Assembly (NCBI GenBank): GCA_964564015.1
Contig: CAZLZR010000009.1
Location: forward strand, 1 to 64,000
From: Acetivibrio sp964564015
GTDB taxonomy: Bacteria; Bacillota; Clostridia; Acetivibrionales; Acetivibrionaceae
Length of the DNA stretch: 64,000 nt
Reading direction: 5' to 3'
Position 1 is the first letter of the stretch. Each line of letters begins with the position of its first letter. The translations under genes and the position numbers were made by a program. The notes beneath the pieces were generated by a model that was not told the origin of the DNA, ran no database searches, and saw nothing but the letters and a program-made list of their open reading frames with translations. This document shows positions 55,049 to 63,178 of this stretch, piece after piece.

Positions 55049-57469
55049 TTATTTTCCCGCTTTCTTGTCATCCTTATAAAACCCGGCTGCAGTCTGTGCA
55101 TATTTCTTAAGCTTCTCATATACCAGATAATTTATTGTTCCGGCCGGATAAGTTCCGTCTTTTTTCTTTTCTCCGGCTTTTATGCCTGTCAAAATCTCAA
55201 TACCTTCGTCTATAGTTTTCACTGCATATATAGTAAACTTTCCTTCCTTTACGGCTTCAACCACGTCATCATTCAAAACAAGATTTTTTATATTCTGATA
55301 GGGAATAATAACTCCATGTTTGCCATCTAGGCCACGCAGTTTACACAGTTCAAAGAAACCCTCGATCTTTTCGGTAGCTCCGCCAATGGGCTGAATCTCA
55401 CCTTTCTGATTTACAGAACCGGTCACCGCTATATACTGCTTTATAGGCACATCTGCAAGACTTGAAAGCACAGCATACAACTCGGCACTTGATGCGCTGT
55501 CTCCATCCACTCCGCCATAGAGCTGTTCAAAACACAGACTGGCAGTCAGAGTTAACGGAATCTCCTGGGCAAATTTCTGACCTATATAGCCACTTAGTAT
55601 AAAAACCCCTTTTGAATGAGAAGTACCACTCATTTCTACTTCTCTCTCAATGTTCACAATACCACTTTCACCCATAAAAGTATTGGCGGTTATTCTTGAT
55701 GGCTTTCCAAAGGAATAGTCTCCCATATCAAGTATTGTAAGACCATTTATCTGGCCTACCACTTCTCCATCGGTGTCCAGTATAATTGTGCCGTCCTCAA
55801 GACTTTCAAGAATCTTTTTATCGTATTTATTGGATCTGAATATCTTCTCAGAAATAGCTTTTTTTACATGTTCGGCTCTAACAAGGCTACTTCCCTCAAT
55901 TTCAGCCCATGCACAGGATTCGGACAGTATCTCCACTATATCGTTAAACTTTGTTGAAAGCTTTGTCTGATCCTCTACAAGTCTTGAACTGTATTCCACA
56001 ACCTTTGCAACTCCTGTCCTGTCAAAATGCAAAGTACACTCACGCTTACAAAAGGAGTTTATAAACTTGGCAAGCTTCTTGGTGTTTTCCTTATTTCGCT
56101 CCATTTCAGCATCAAAGTCAGCTTTTATTTTGAAGAGCTTTTTAAAGTCTTCATCAAACTCATATAATGCCTGATAAAGATATTCACTTCCAACTAAAAT
56201 TACCTTTATATCAACAGGTATAGGCTCAGGCTTTAAAGTAGAAACCGCAACAAGCCCCATTTGCTCCTTCATATTTTCAATAGCAATCTGCTTTGTCTTT
56301 AAGACCCTTTTTAATGCCTCCCATGATTGTACATTGCTCAATACATCCTTTGCCTGAAGAATCAAATAACCTCCGTTTGCCTGATGGAATAATCCGCCCT
56401 TTATCATGGTATAATCAGTAGTCATGGTTCCGAACTCATTTTCGTACTCTAATTTCCCAAGCAGGTTAAAAAAGGTCGGATTAAAATCAACTATTACCGG
56501 AGCACCTTTTAGTTTGCTATTATCAACCAGCAGGTTTACCCTGTATTTATCTGTAGGATTTCCTTCAGAACTGCGTATCCACGGAATAAGCATCTGCTGC
56601 TGTTCATCCGAATAATCTTCTTCTCTGAAGTTATCCAGATTTTTTAGTATATCTTCCTGAACACTTTCAAGAAAATCAGTGACCTTCTTATAATCCTGAT
56701 ATTTCTCCTTCAGGTCATTAATGTGCATTCCAACAGCAAATAACGCAATTTTATTCTCCCATTCGGCAACCTTTTCTTCTGCTTCCTTTTCTATTGCCTT
56801 TATTTTCCTAATAATATCTATAGTCTCAAGCTGAACTATATTAGACTTTTCATTAATTTCATGTTTAAGTTTTTCATCAAGATCTCCATACTCTTCTTCA
56901 GATATTGTTTTTCCCTCAACTACCGGAAGAAAATATATGCCGGAATTAGTCGTCTTTACCTTGAATCCTTGTTTTTCAGCATCATCATTCAACTTTTCCA
57001 GAAGATCATTTCTCTTTGCCTGATACTCTTTTGCTATAGATGTTTTTTCCCTTTCATAATCCTCACTGTCAAAAGCCCTTGATATCTCCAACTGTAGGAT
57101 TTTTATAAAATCCTCCATATCATTCTGAAATATCCTTCCTAGACCTGCAGGCAGGTTTAACGCTGAAGGCTGGTTGGCATTACTAAAATTATATACATAA
57201 CACCAATCGTCGGGCGTTTTAGCCTTATGGGCAATTTTTTTCACATAATTCTGAGCATAACTGGTCTTTCCTGTCCCGGTTGATCCGCTCATAAAAATGT
57301 TATACCCTCGTGTCTTTATCTTCAGCCCAAATTGCAAGGCTTTTGCTGCCCTTTCCTGACCGATTATATCCTCTAATGCGTCAAGTTCAGAAGTATCATT
57401 AAATTTAAAGGAATCCGGGTCACATTCTTTCTTGAGCATTTTATAAGGTAAACCTTTTATTCGCGGCAT
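55049..57469 (-). CDS. Lon-like ATP-dependent protease (AAA_32 type)
   Basis: An 806-residue cytoplasmic protease of the LonB/LonC-like group. An N-terminal segment leads to the Walker A motif GSTGTGKTSYAQN (about residue 62). A long coiled-coil insert follows (about 150-260). AAA core parts include GGLFHQANGGYLILQAKDVL and VDIKVILVGSEYLYQAL. The C-terminal Lon protease domain has catalytic Ser in GVDGDSASSAE and Lys in GGATEKIEGF. It lacks the classical Lon substrate-binding N-domain. The start at 57469 follows AAAGGGGGAAGCATT; an upstream in-frame codon is less likely. Monocistronic. Role: protein quality control. Confidence 0.88.
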   Translation of the reverse strand: MPRIKGLPYKMLKKECDPDSFKFNDTSELDALEDIIGQERAAKALQFGLKIKTRGYNIFMSGSTGTGKTSYAQNYVKKIAHKAKTPDDWCYVYNFSNANQPSALNLPAGLGRIFQNDMEDFIKILQLEISRAFDSEDYEREKTSIAKEYQAKRNDLLEKLNDDAEKQGFKVKTTNSGIYFLPVVEGKTISEEEYGDLDEKLKHEINEKSNIVQLETIDIIRKIKAIEKEAEEKVAEWENKIALFAVGMHINDLKEKYQDYKKVTDFLESVQEDILKNLDNFREEDYSDEQQQMLIPWIRSSEGNPTDKYRVNLLVDNSKLKGAPVIVDFNPTFFNLLGKLEYENEFGTMTTDYTMIKGGLFHQANGGYLILQAKDVLSNVQSWEALKRVLKTKQIAIENMKEQMGLVAVSTLKPEPIPVDIKVILVGSEYLYQALYEFDEDFKKLFKIKADFDAEMERNKENTKKLAKFINSFCKRECTLHFDRTGVAKVVEYSSRLVEDQTKLSTKFNDIVEILSESCAWAEIEGSSLVRAEHVKKAISEKIFRSNKYDKKILESLEDGTIILDTDGEVVGQINGLTILDMGDYSFGKPSRITANTFMGESGIVNIEREVEMSGTSHSKGVFILSGYIGQKFAQEIPLTLTASLCFEQLYGGVDGDSASSAELYAVLSSLADVPIKQYIAVTGSVNQKGEIQPIGGATEKIEGFFELCKLRGLDGKHGVIIPYQNIKNLVLNDDVVEAVKEGKFTIYAVKTIDEGIEILTGIKAGEKKKDGTYPAGTINYLVYEKLKKYAQTAAGFYKDDKKAGK

Positions 57470-57793
57470 AATGCTTCCCCCTTTTGCACTACTTTTTAGC
57501 AATAAAAATATTAATACCTTTTATATCATCATATTATCAAAATACAAGATCAAACTAAAGACATTAATGGAACATGATTCATAGGATAACCAACTGTATA
57601 TAATCAACGGTATTTATCCTTTGTCTGCTTCGCACATTCCTCAATGAAAATTCCAAAGACACGCCGTTCCTGCGCAATTTCAAGACAATTGACCCTTGAA
57701 TTTATCAATTATACATTTGGCAATCCTTAAGACATTATATTCTACTAATACTAAAGAAAATCCTTTTTTTAATCGTTATATTTGTGTCATATT
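57470..57793. other. 324-base spacer upstream of the Lon-like gene
   Basis: This presumably holds the Lon promoter. It has a locally higher GC patch with a short minus-strand frame (57604-57708) ending EIAQERRVFGIFIEECAKQT plus a few residues. That frame could be a gene remnant, but it has no ribosome site. Confidence 0.35.
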
Positions 57794-58252
57794 TTACATA
57801 ACATTTTCTTTCCACATTATTATCGCATCCTCTTTATTGTCAGCATAATACTCCTTGCGAAATCCTTCACTCCTAAATCCGAATTTGGTATACAAGTTTT
57901 GTGCTGCAATATTGCTTCTTCTAACCTCAAGTGTTAACTTTACAATATTTTCCTTAATTGACAGTTCAATAAGACCTCTCACCAGAGTATAGCCCACACC
58001 ACTTCTTCTGTATTCGGGATGAACCGCAACATTTGTGATATGTCCTTCATCGAAAACCTTCCACAACCCGGCATAGCCAACTGTCTTCCCATCTACCTTT
58101 GCTATAATATATCTGGCAAATTTGTTATTTGTGACTTCTTCAATAAATGCCTGCTTTGACCACGGAATTGAAAAACTCAGTTTCTCTACCACCATAACTT
58201 CATCAATATCATTAAGTGTCAAACTACATACTTCTATCCCGTCTAAACCCAT
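57794..58252 (-). CDS. rimI: Ribosomal protein alanine N-acetyltransferase RimI
   Basis: GNAT-fold enzyme of 152 residues acetylating the N-terminus of ribosomal protein S18 (or broader targets in Gram-positive bacteria). The acetyl-CoA loop is VHPEYRRSGVGYTLVRGLIE, and LEVRRSNIAAQNLYTKFGF is typical of RimI. AAGGTGAAAAGTA precedes the ATG, which overlaps the tsaB stop (TAATG). The order tsaE-tsaB-rimI is the usual conserved arrangement, usually completed by tsaD, which is not adjacent here. Confidence 0.93.
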   Translation of the reverse strand: MGLDGIEVCSLTLNDIDEVMVVEKLSFSIPWSKQAFIEEVTNNKFARYIIAKVDGKTVGYAGLWKVFDEGHITNVAVHPEYRRSGVGYTLVRGLIELSIKENIVKLTLEVRRSNIAAQNLYTKFGFRSEGFRKEYYADNKEDAIIMWKENVM

Positions 58253-58968
58253 TACTTTTCACCTTTTGCACAGAGCTTCTTTTCTAATTCCCGCTCAGCC
58301 TGAGATTTCCTCAAATAAAAGGGAACCAATTCAAAACTGCTCTCAAACTTTCCTTCCTTCGCCATTTTAAGTGCAATTTCAGCTACTGAAGATGCTCTCT
58401 GAAGCCTCATTGCCAAAGGTGAAAATTCACAATTTCCACTTAATTCGGTTATAAAATAGTCCCTATGTAAATCAATTGCATCTCCTGTAAAAATAACAGT
58501 TTTATTCTTTTCTTTTATAAGTTGAACCAATTCATCTACAGGTATGCCCAAGTACTCTGTTATCCTTTCCAGCTTGCCGTCCTTTGACTGATATAAAGCT
58601 GTGAACACCTGGTTGTTTCTTGCATCGAGAATTGGGCAGATAATAAAGCTGCTTGTAACAACATTATATGCCAATGCATCCAATGTTGGAACACCAATCA
58701 CCGGTTTAGATGTCGCAAAAGCCATGGCTTTTGCAGTAGTAACACCTATTCGTAAACCCGTAAAAGAACCCGGGCCTGTCGATGCTGCAAAAACATCAAT
58801 ATCTGACGGCATAATTTCCAAATCTTTAAAAATTTCCTTTATCATTACCATAAGCTTTTGTGAATGCGTCTTCTTATTATTCAAAGAGTACTCACCCAGG
58901 AGCTTTTCATCATCCATCAATGCAATAGCAGCAACTGCTGTAGAAGTATCAATAGCAAGTACTTTCAT
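58252..58968 (-). CDS. tsaB: tRNA t6A synthesis protein TsaB
   Basis: A 239-residue ASKHA-fold partner of TsaD in making N6-threonylcarbamoyladenosine on tRNAs reading ANN codons. It begins with VLAIDTSTAVAAIALMD and has ASTGPGSFTGLRIGVTTAKA and PVIGVPTLDALAYN, all signature blocks. The ATG at 58968 lies eight bases after GAGAGG; a TTG two codons earlier is less likely. It overlaps rimI by one base. The 240 bases between it and tsaE carry unusual hairpins. Confidence 0.93.
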   Translation of the reverse strand: MKVLAIDTSTAVAAIALMDDEKLLGEYSLNNKKTHSQKLMVMIKEIFKDLEIMPSDIDVFAASTGPGSFTGLRIGVTTAKAMAFATSKPVIGVPTLDALAYNVVTSSFIICPILDARNNQVFTALYQSKDGKLERITEYLGIPVDELVQLIKEKNKTVIFTGDAIDLHRDYFITELSGNCEFSPLAMRLQRASSVAEIALKMAKEGKFESSFELVPFYLRKSQAERELEKKLCAKGEK

Positions 58969-59010
58969 ATACAAAACCTCTCATTAAAATTTCTTTCTTA
59001 GATCTCTAAG

Positions 59011-59079
59011 GGATAACGAAAAAATAACATCCTATTCTCATATTTGAAAACATTATCAAATCAAGTTTTTTCGTTATCC
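59011..59079. repeat. 14-bp inverted repeat upstream of tsaB
   Basis: GGATAACGAAAAAA (59011-59024) and TTTTTTCGTTATCC (59066-59079) are perfect inverted copies 41 bases apart, between tsaE and tsaB. As RNA they would form a long hairpin about 40 bases before the tsaB ribosome site. Confidence 0.6.
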
Positions 59080-59110
59080 AGAGTATGAATTTATATTTTA
59101 GTCATACCTA

Positions 59111-59228
59111 ACTCAACTTTCCCACAGTATTTATGATCTCTTTGCTCATCGCGGCCAAAAAGTACACTTTTTGACCTTAACTTGTGAGCAACCAGAGCCT
59201 CAAAATACTATAAGTGGGAAAGTTGAGT
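59111..59228 (-). repeat. 118-base rod-like palindrome overlapping the tsaE end
   Basis: ACTCAACTTTCCCAC (15 bases, 59111-59125) is inverted at 59214-59228. Inside are further paired segments: AGTATTT with AAATACT, TTGCTCA with TGAGCAA, and a central GGCCAAAAAGT/ACTTTTTGACC hairpin (59152-59175). The whole folds as one long rod with small bulges. The right arm includes the last codons and stop of tsaE. It may be a miniature mobile element (MITE-like), a structured RNA or a duplication in inverse orientation. No clear target-site duplication is seen. Confidence 0.65.
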
Positions 59229-59687
59229 CTCCAGCCTATCAATGTAACCCTCATACTTTTCACCTGTAAAACTGATACGGATCTCTCTTGCATCCACCCC
59301 AGCACTGAGGTTCTTGCTTATTTCCACCCAAATAAGGTCGTCAGGCAGAATATCTTTTATCAATTCAGCCCACTCAATTACAACAACACCGTCCCCATAC
59401 AGGTATTCCTCGAATCCGATGTCATACATCTCTTCGGGATCTGAAATTCTGTATACATCAAAGTGATATAGCGGATTTTCAGTCTTATATTCATTAACAA
59501 TAGTGAAAGTTGGACTGGTTATATAATCTTCAATACCCAGAGCACCAGCTATCCCATTTGTAAAAGCAGTTTTACCGGTACCAAGGTCACCTGTCAGGCA
59601 TACCACATCTCCAATGCTTAAAATGTTTCCAAGTGCCTTGCCGGCCAGCATTGTCTCATCTGCAGAAAAGGTCTTAATCTGTTTCAT
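59208..59687 (-). CDS. tsaE: tRNA t6A synthesis ATPase TsaE
   Basis: A 159-residue ATPase of the t6A complex. The P-loop is GDLGTGKTAFTNG, and SPTFTIVNEY with YHFDVYRI and VVIEWAELI are signature blocks. The start at 59687 (MKQIKTF) follows GGAAAGAAG; it overlaps the amidohydrolase end by 14 bases, so the two are coupled. Its final codons lie inside one arm of the long palindrome at 59111-59228, an odd feature for a conserved gene. Confidence 0.92.
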   Translation of the reverse strand: MKQIKTFSADETMLAGKALGNILSIGDVVCLTGDLGTGKTAFTNGIAGALGIEDYITSPTFTIVNEYKTENPLYHFDVYRISDPEEMYDIGFEEYLYGDGVVVIEWAELIKDILPDDLIWVEISKNLSAGVDAREIRISFTGEKYEGYIDRLETQLSHL

Positions 59688-60864
59688 CTTCTTTCCTTTC
59701 ATACACTACTTGTCCATTAATAATAGTAGTAATAACCCTTGACTTGATTTCCAGCGGTGGTCCATTCATTATTATTACATCCGCATCCTTCCCTCGTTCA
59801 AGGCTTCCAACCCTCTTGTCAATCTCTGTAAGCTCTGCGGCATTAATTGTTATCGCCTTAAGAGCCTCTTCTTCGTTCATACCTTCCCTTACAGCAATTG
59901 CAGCGGAAAGTGAAAGATACTGGATAGGAACACAGGGGTGATCTGTCATAATAGCGGTCTTAACACCGGTTTTTGCCAATATACCCGGAGTTTTAACAGT
60001 CTGGTTTCTAAGTTCAACCTTTGACCGGTCTGAGAGTAATGGACCTACAACGGCATGAACTCCTTCCTCAAGCAGAATATCTTTAATGAGGTGCCCCTCT
60101 GTGCAGTGTTCTATTGTGACCCTTATATCAAATTCCTTTGCAATCCTTATTGCCGTAAGTATATCATCTGCTCTATGGGCATGAGCCTTGATAGGAATCT
60201 CCTTATTGAGCACCTTCAATAAAGCATCAAATTTCATATCGTACTCTGGCTTGTCCACATTTTCTTTATCATTATTATATTCTTCAAGCAGTTCCTTATA
60301 CTCTTTCGCCTTCATGAGGCTTTCTCTTAATAGCGCAGCTGTTGCCATACGGGTCGATGGTGATTGTTTTCTTTCATTATAGACTGTTTTAGGGTTTTCT
60401 CCAAAAGCAACCTTTATTGCTACAGGGTCTTTTACTATCATATCTTCTATCCGTTTACCATAAGTTTTAAGCGCAACAAACTGCCCACCTATTACATTAG
60501 CACTTCCAGGGCCTGTTACTACAGTAGTAACTCCGTTCTCCAAAGCGTCCCTAAAGCACCTGTCAAGATGGTATACTGCGTCAATAGCACGTAAATGAGG
60601 AGTTATAGGATCAGTCATTTCATTTCCGTCATCACCTTCAAAACCAACGGAGTCTTCCCACATACCCACATGGCAATGGGCATCAATAAAGCCCGGCAAC
60701 ACATATTTCCCTTCTGCATCTATAATTTTCAAATCCTTATTACTGGGAAAACTTTTTTTGTTCCTGCCAACTTCGATTATTTTTCCCTCGTCAATAAGAA
60801 TGTATCCATTATCATAATTAATACCAGCCATAGTAAGTATTTTCCCATTTTTTATAAGTAACAT
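59674..60864 (-). CDS. Amidohydrolase (imidazolonepropionase-like)
   Basis: A 396-residue metal-dependent hydrolase. The amidohydrolase set is visible: HxH in DAHCHVG (about residue 64), His in KAHAHRADDI, His in VTIEHCTEGH and Asp in IMTDHPCVP. The N-terminal MLLIKNGKILTMAG and C-terminal KDADVIIMNGPP are the usual flanking beta-sandwich. The substrate is not clear; relatives include prolidase-like and imidazolonepropionase-like enzymes. GGAGGTCAT precedes the ATG at 60864. It is first in a run with tsaE. Two strong hairpins lie in the upstream spacer. Confidence 0.85.
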   Translation of the reverse strand: MLLIKNGKILTMAGINYDNGYILIDEGKIIEVGRNKKSFPSNKDLKIIDAEGKYVLPGFIDAHCHVGMWEDSVGFEGDDGNEMTDPITPHLRAIDAVYHLDRCFRDALENGVTTVVTGPGSANVIGGQFVALKTYGKRIEDMIVKDPVAIKVAFGENPKTVYNERKQSPSTRMATAALLRESLMKAKEYKELLEEYNNDKENVDKPEYDMKFDALLKVLNKEIPIKAHAHRADDILTAIRIAKEFDIRVTIEHCTEGHLIKDILLEEGVHAVVGPLLSDRSKVELRNQTVKTPGILAKTGVKTAIMTDHPCVPIQYLSLSAAIAVREGMNEEEALKAITINAAELTEIDKRVGSLERGKDADVIIMNGPPLEIKSRVITTIINGQVVYERKEDETD

Positions 60865-60891
60865 ATGACCTCCAAAAAAATACAAATTTAG

Positions 60892-60939
60892 TGCTGATTA
60901 ACAAAATAAATTTCAAGAATTTTATTTTGTTAATCAGCA
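60892..60939. repeat. 19-bp perfect hairpin upstream of the amidohydrolase
   Basis: TGCTGATTAACAAAATAAA (60892-60910) is inverted exactly at 60921-60939 with a 10-base loop. On the minus strand it lies about 25 bases before the ribosome site and is followed by a T-rich run, so it could act on transcription or as a protein site. Confidence 0.7.
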
Positions 60940-60952
60940 AAAATCATAGGAT

Positions 60953-61003
60953 GTGCATTTTGAACATAATTCATTTTTAGAAATGAATTATGTTCAAAAG
61001 CAC
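60953..61003. repeat. Second long perfect hairpin, 23 bp with one bulge
   Basis: GTGC, then TTTTGAACATAATTCATTT (60958-60976), a TTAG loop, the exact inverse at 60981-60999, then GCAC. One unpaired A lies at 60957. It is 13 bases from the hairpin at 60892-60939. The remaining 61004-61212 is AT-rich and should hold the plus-strand promoter of 61213. Confidence 0.7.
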
Positions 61004-61212
61004 TAGATTTAATCTTTATTTTATTATAACGTTTCCATAAATACAACCAAAATCTCGGAAGGGTTCATTTAATAAATATAAAGAAAAATATACAACCCTC
61101 GACAAATTTGATTGACATACCTTTTTGCCTAGATTTGCCTGTTAATATTTTTGTGAGTTTGTACGAAAATCAGCATATATTTATATAACTTTATATATGG
61201 GAGGCGGAATAC

Positions 61213-61662
61213 ATGAAAGGGAAGAAAAAAACCATTATTATAACAATTGGTTTTATAATTGCAACACAGATATTAATTGCAAATGCGATAGGTGTTAATA
61301 TTCTTGATCTCGTCTTGCAAAAAACTGATTCAATTGCAGCTCAAACAGCAAATAATTCAAGCAGCTCACTGGAACAGGCAAAGCGAGAAGCCTTGGAAGA
61401 AACCACCAGATATGTTGACGAGTATATCGGAGATGTGGAACATACTCTCAGTGAGTACGCTAATACAGAAACTGAAGCTGCAAAACTAAAAATCAAACAG
61501 AAATCCAAAGAAGTAAAAGACGCTCTTGATGCCAGCAAGACAGATGCAATAGAGAGTGGTAAATCCAAAATAAAAATCAAAATTGATGCAGATTTAAATG
61601 ACGTACTTTCTGAACTTGACGATCAGATTTCGATTAAGATTCAGGAAAAATTCAAAAATTAG
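61213..61662 (+). CDS. Uncharacterised membrane-anchored coiled-coil protein
   Basis: A 149-residue protein. A basic start (KGKKK) and one hydrophobic segment (IIITIGFIIATQILIANAIG) form an anchor or uncleaved signal. The rest is extracytoplasmic by orientation, charged and helical, with heptad-like stretches (AAKLKIKQKSKEVKDALDAS). GGGAGGCGG lies before the ATG at 61213, so it is well translated. No family recognised. It stands alone, divergent from the amidohydrolase operon, and its 3' region contains structured sequence. Confidence 0.65.
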   Translation: MKGKKKTIIITIGFIIATQILIANAIGVNILDLVLQKTDSIAAQTANNSSSSLEQAKREALEETTRYVDEYIGDVEHTLSEYANTETEAAKLKIKQKSKEVKDALDASKTDAIESGKSKIKIKIDADLNDVLSELDDQISIKIQEKFKN

Positions 61663-61760
61663 AATACATTTCAAATTACCGGTATTGTAATTCACAAAAA
61701 TAGGACTATAATTTATTTATTAACAGCACCATTTAAAAAGGCAGAGGAAATAAATCTTTC

Positions 61761-61868
61761 ATTTCTTAATAAGAAATGATATGTTTATATACCTGCAAAA
61801 AGCCTTGGGTGGAGACGCAGCTCCCACCTGAGGTCTTTCTCATTTTCATCAGATGGGTATATTTTTTC
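61761..61868 (+). other. Structured 3' element ending in a U-run
   Basis: ATTTCTTAATAAGAAAT (61761-61777) is a near-perfect palindrome. TATACC (61788-61793) then pairs with GGTATA (61856-61861), closing a domain that includes a GC-rich hairpin near 61804-61832, directly followed by six Ts. It can work as a terminator for the 61213 gene. Its internal words AAAAAGCC and GAGACGCAG resemble those in the 6.2-kb element, though the likeness is short. Confidence 0.4.
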
Positions 61869-61900
61869 TTCACATTAATACATGCACCCACATCAAAGCA

Positions 61901-63070
61901 TCAGACGGTTTTCTTGACAGTTTTCCTCAAGATTTCGGTCGTTATCGCCATAAAAACTAATACTGCCAACAGATAGTATGGGTATAAGGCTATTGAAACC
62001 TTTTCTGCCAACAAACCAAACAACGGAGGCATAAAGGTTGTTCCTACATATGCACATGCCATTTGCATGCCGATCATAGCCTGAGATAATTCACGTCCAA
62101 AGTTCTCAGGCGTTTGATGAATCATACATGGGTAAATAGGTGCGCAACCCATTCCTGCTAAAAACAACCCAGTACACAAAACAAATCCTTTTGAAGGCAG
62201 CAGGATTAAAATAATAGCAACAGCTATTAATACCTGACCTATTTGTATCATTCTCGAACTACTTATCTTTATTGTCAGAAATCCTGATACAAAACGCCCA
62301 AAGGTTATTCCCATATAGAATAAGGATATCCACTGGGCTGCCACCTCAGGGGATATCCCCCTGCTAAGCACCATAAAACTACTACCCCATAGGCCGCACG
62401 TTGCTTCGAGCGAGCAATAAAAAAAGAACGCTATTAAAGCAAACTTTGCTCCTTTTATTTTTATGAGCCTACCTAATCCCAAGTCGCTACCCTTATCATC
62501 CTCATTATGGACCTCAGTTTTCTCCAACTTTCTCCATAACGGTAAGGATATGAATAGAATAACAACAAGTATAAGTTGAATAATTCCAATCGTTTTATAA
62601 CCCGATGTCCATGTACCGTTTTTAGTCAGACAATAAGACATAATCACAGGGCCAACGGTTGCTCCAACTCCCCAGAAACAATGAAGCCAACTCATATGCC
62701 TTGCCTTATAATGAAGTGCAACAAAATTATTCAAAGCAGCATCAACTGATCCGGCACCCAAGCCTAGCGGTACCGAAAATACGAAAAGGAAAACAAAACT
62801 TTTTGAAATGCTAAAACCCAATAACGAAAGCGCTGTCATCAGAACGCTTATTGCAGTAACTTTTCCGGTACCGAGTTTTCTGATTATCTTTGCACTGAAC
62901 AGACTTGAAATTATTGTGCCCCCGGCAATTGTCATAGAAATAGCTCCTGCATAGGACACCGGAACATTCATATCCTGATACATGGAAGGCCATGCCGCCC
63001 CCAGTAAGGCGTCAGGTAATCCCAAGCTTATAAAAGATATATATATAATAACCAATAAAACTGTTATCAT
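61901..63070 (-). CDS. MFS transporter
   Basis: A 389-residue, 12-TM major facilitator protein. It starts with LLVIIYISFISLGLPDALLG, has the loop 2-3-like KIIRKLGTGKVTAIS, and a second-half repeat at FMVLSRGISPEVAAQWISLF. The GLPDALLGAAWPSM start is shared with fucose/glucose-galactose-type and related MFS members, suggesting a sugar or small metabolite; the substrate is not determined. AGGAGAAGAGG precedes the ATG. It is convergent with 61213 and just after a truncated mannosyltransferase-like gene. Confidence 0.88.
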   Translation of the reverse strand: MITVLLVIIYISFISLGLPDALLGAAWPSMYQDMNVPVSYAGAISMTIAGGTIISSLFSAKIIRKLGTGKVTAISVLMTALSLLGFSISKSFVFLFVFSVPLGLGAGSVDAALNNFVALHYKARHMSWLHCFWGVGATVGPVIMSYCLTKNGTWTSGYKTIGIIQLILVVILFISLPLWRKLEKTEVHNEDDKGSDLGLGRLIKIKGAKFALIAFFFYCSLEATCGLWGSSFMVLSRGISPEVAAQWISLFYMGITFGRFVSGFLTIKISSSRMIQIGQVLIAVAIILILLPSKGFVLCTGLFLAGMGCAPIYPCMIHQTPENFGRELSQAMIGMQMACAYVGTTFMPPLFGLLAEKVSIALYPYYLLAVLVFMAITTEILRKTVKKTV

Positions 63071-63178
63071 AGAACCTCTTCTCCTTTAATTAATAAATAG
63101 GATAGTTCTTCAGTAAAATACTAATATATCTTTATTATCTCTAGAAACCATTCTTCAACTCCATACTATATACAAAAA

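Noticed and set aside
59109..59230. A TA target-site duplication that would prove a MITE
   Set aside because: TA is found on the left flank but not on the right, so mobility is not shown.
61800..61832. A T-box (GGGTGG followed by CGC)
   Set aside because: The conserved TGGNACCGCG is not met and no regulated gene follows.
61830..61860. A hammerhead ribozyme on the minus strand (CTGATGA...GAAA)
   Set aside because: Only six bases separate the two core motifs, too few for stem II, and no other stems fit.
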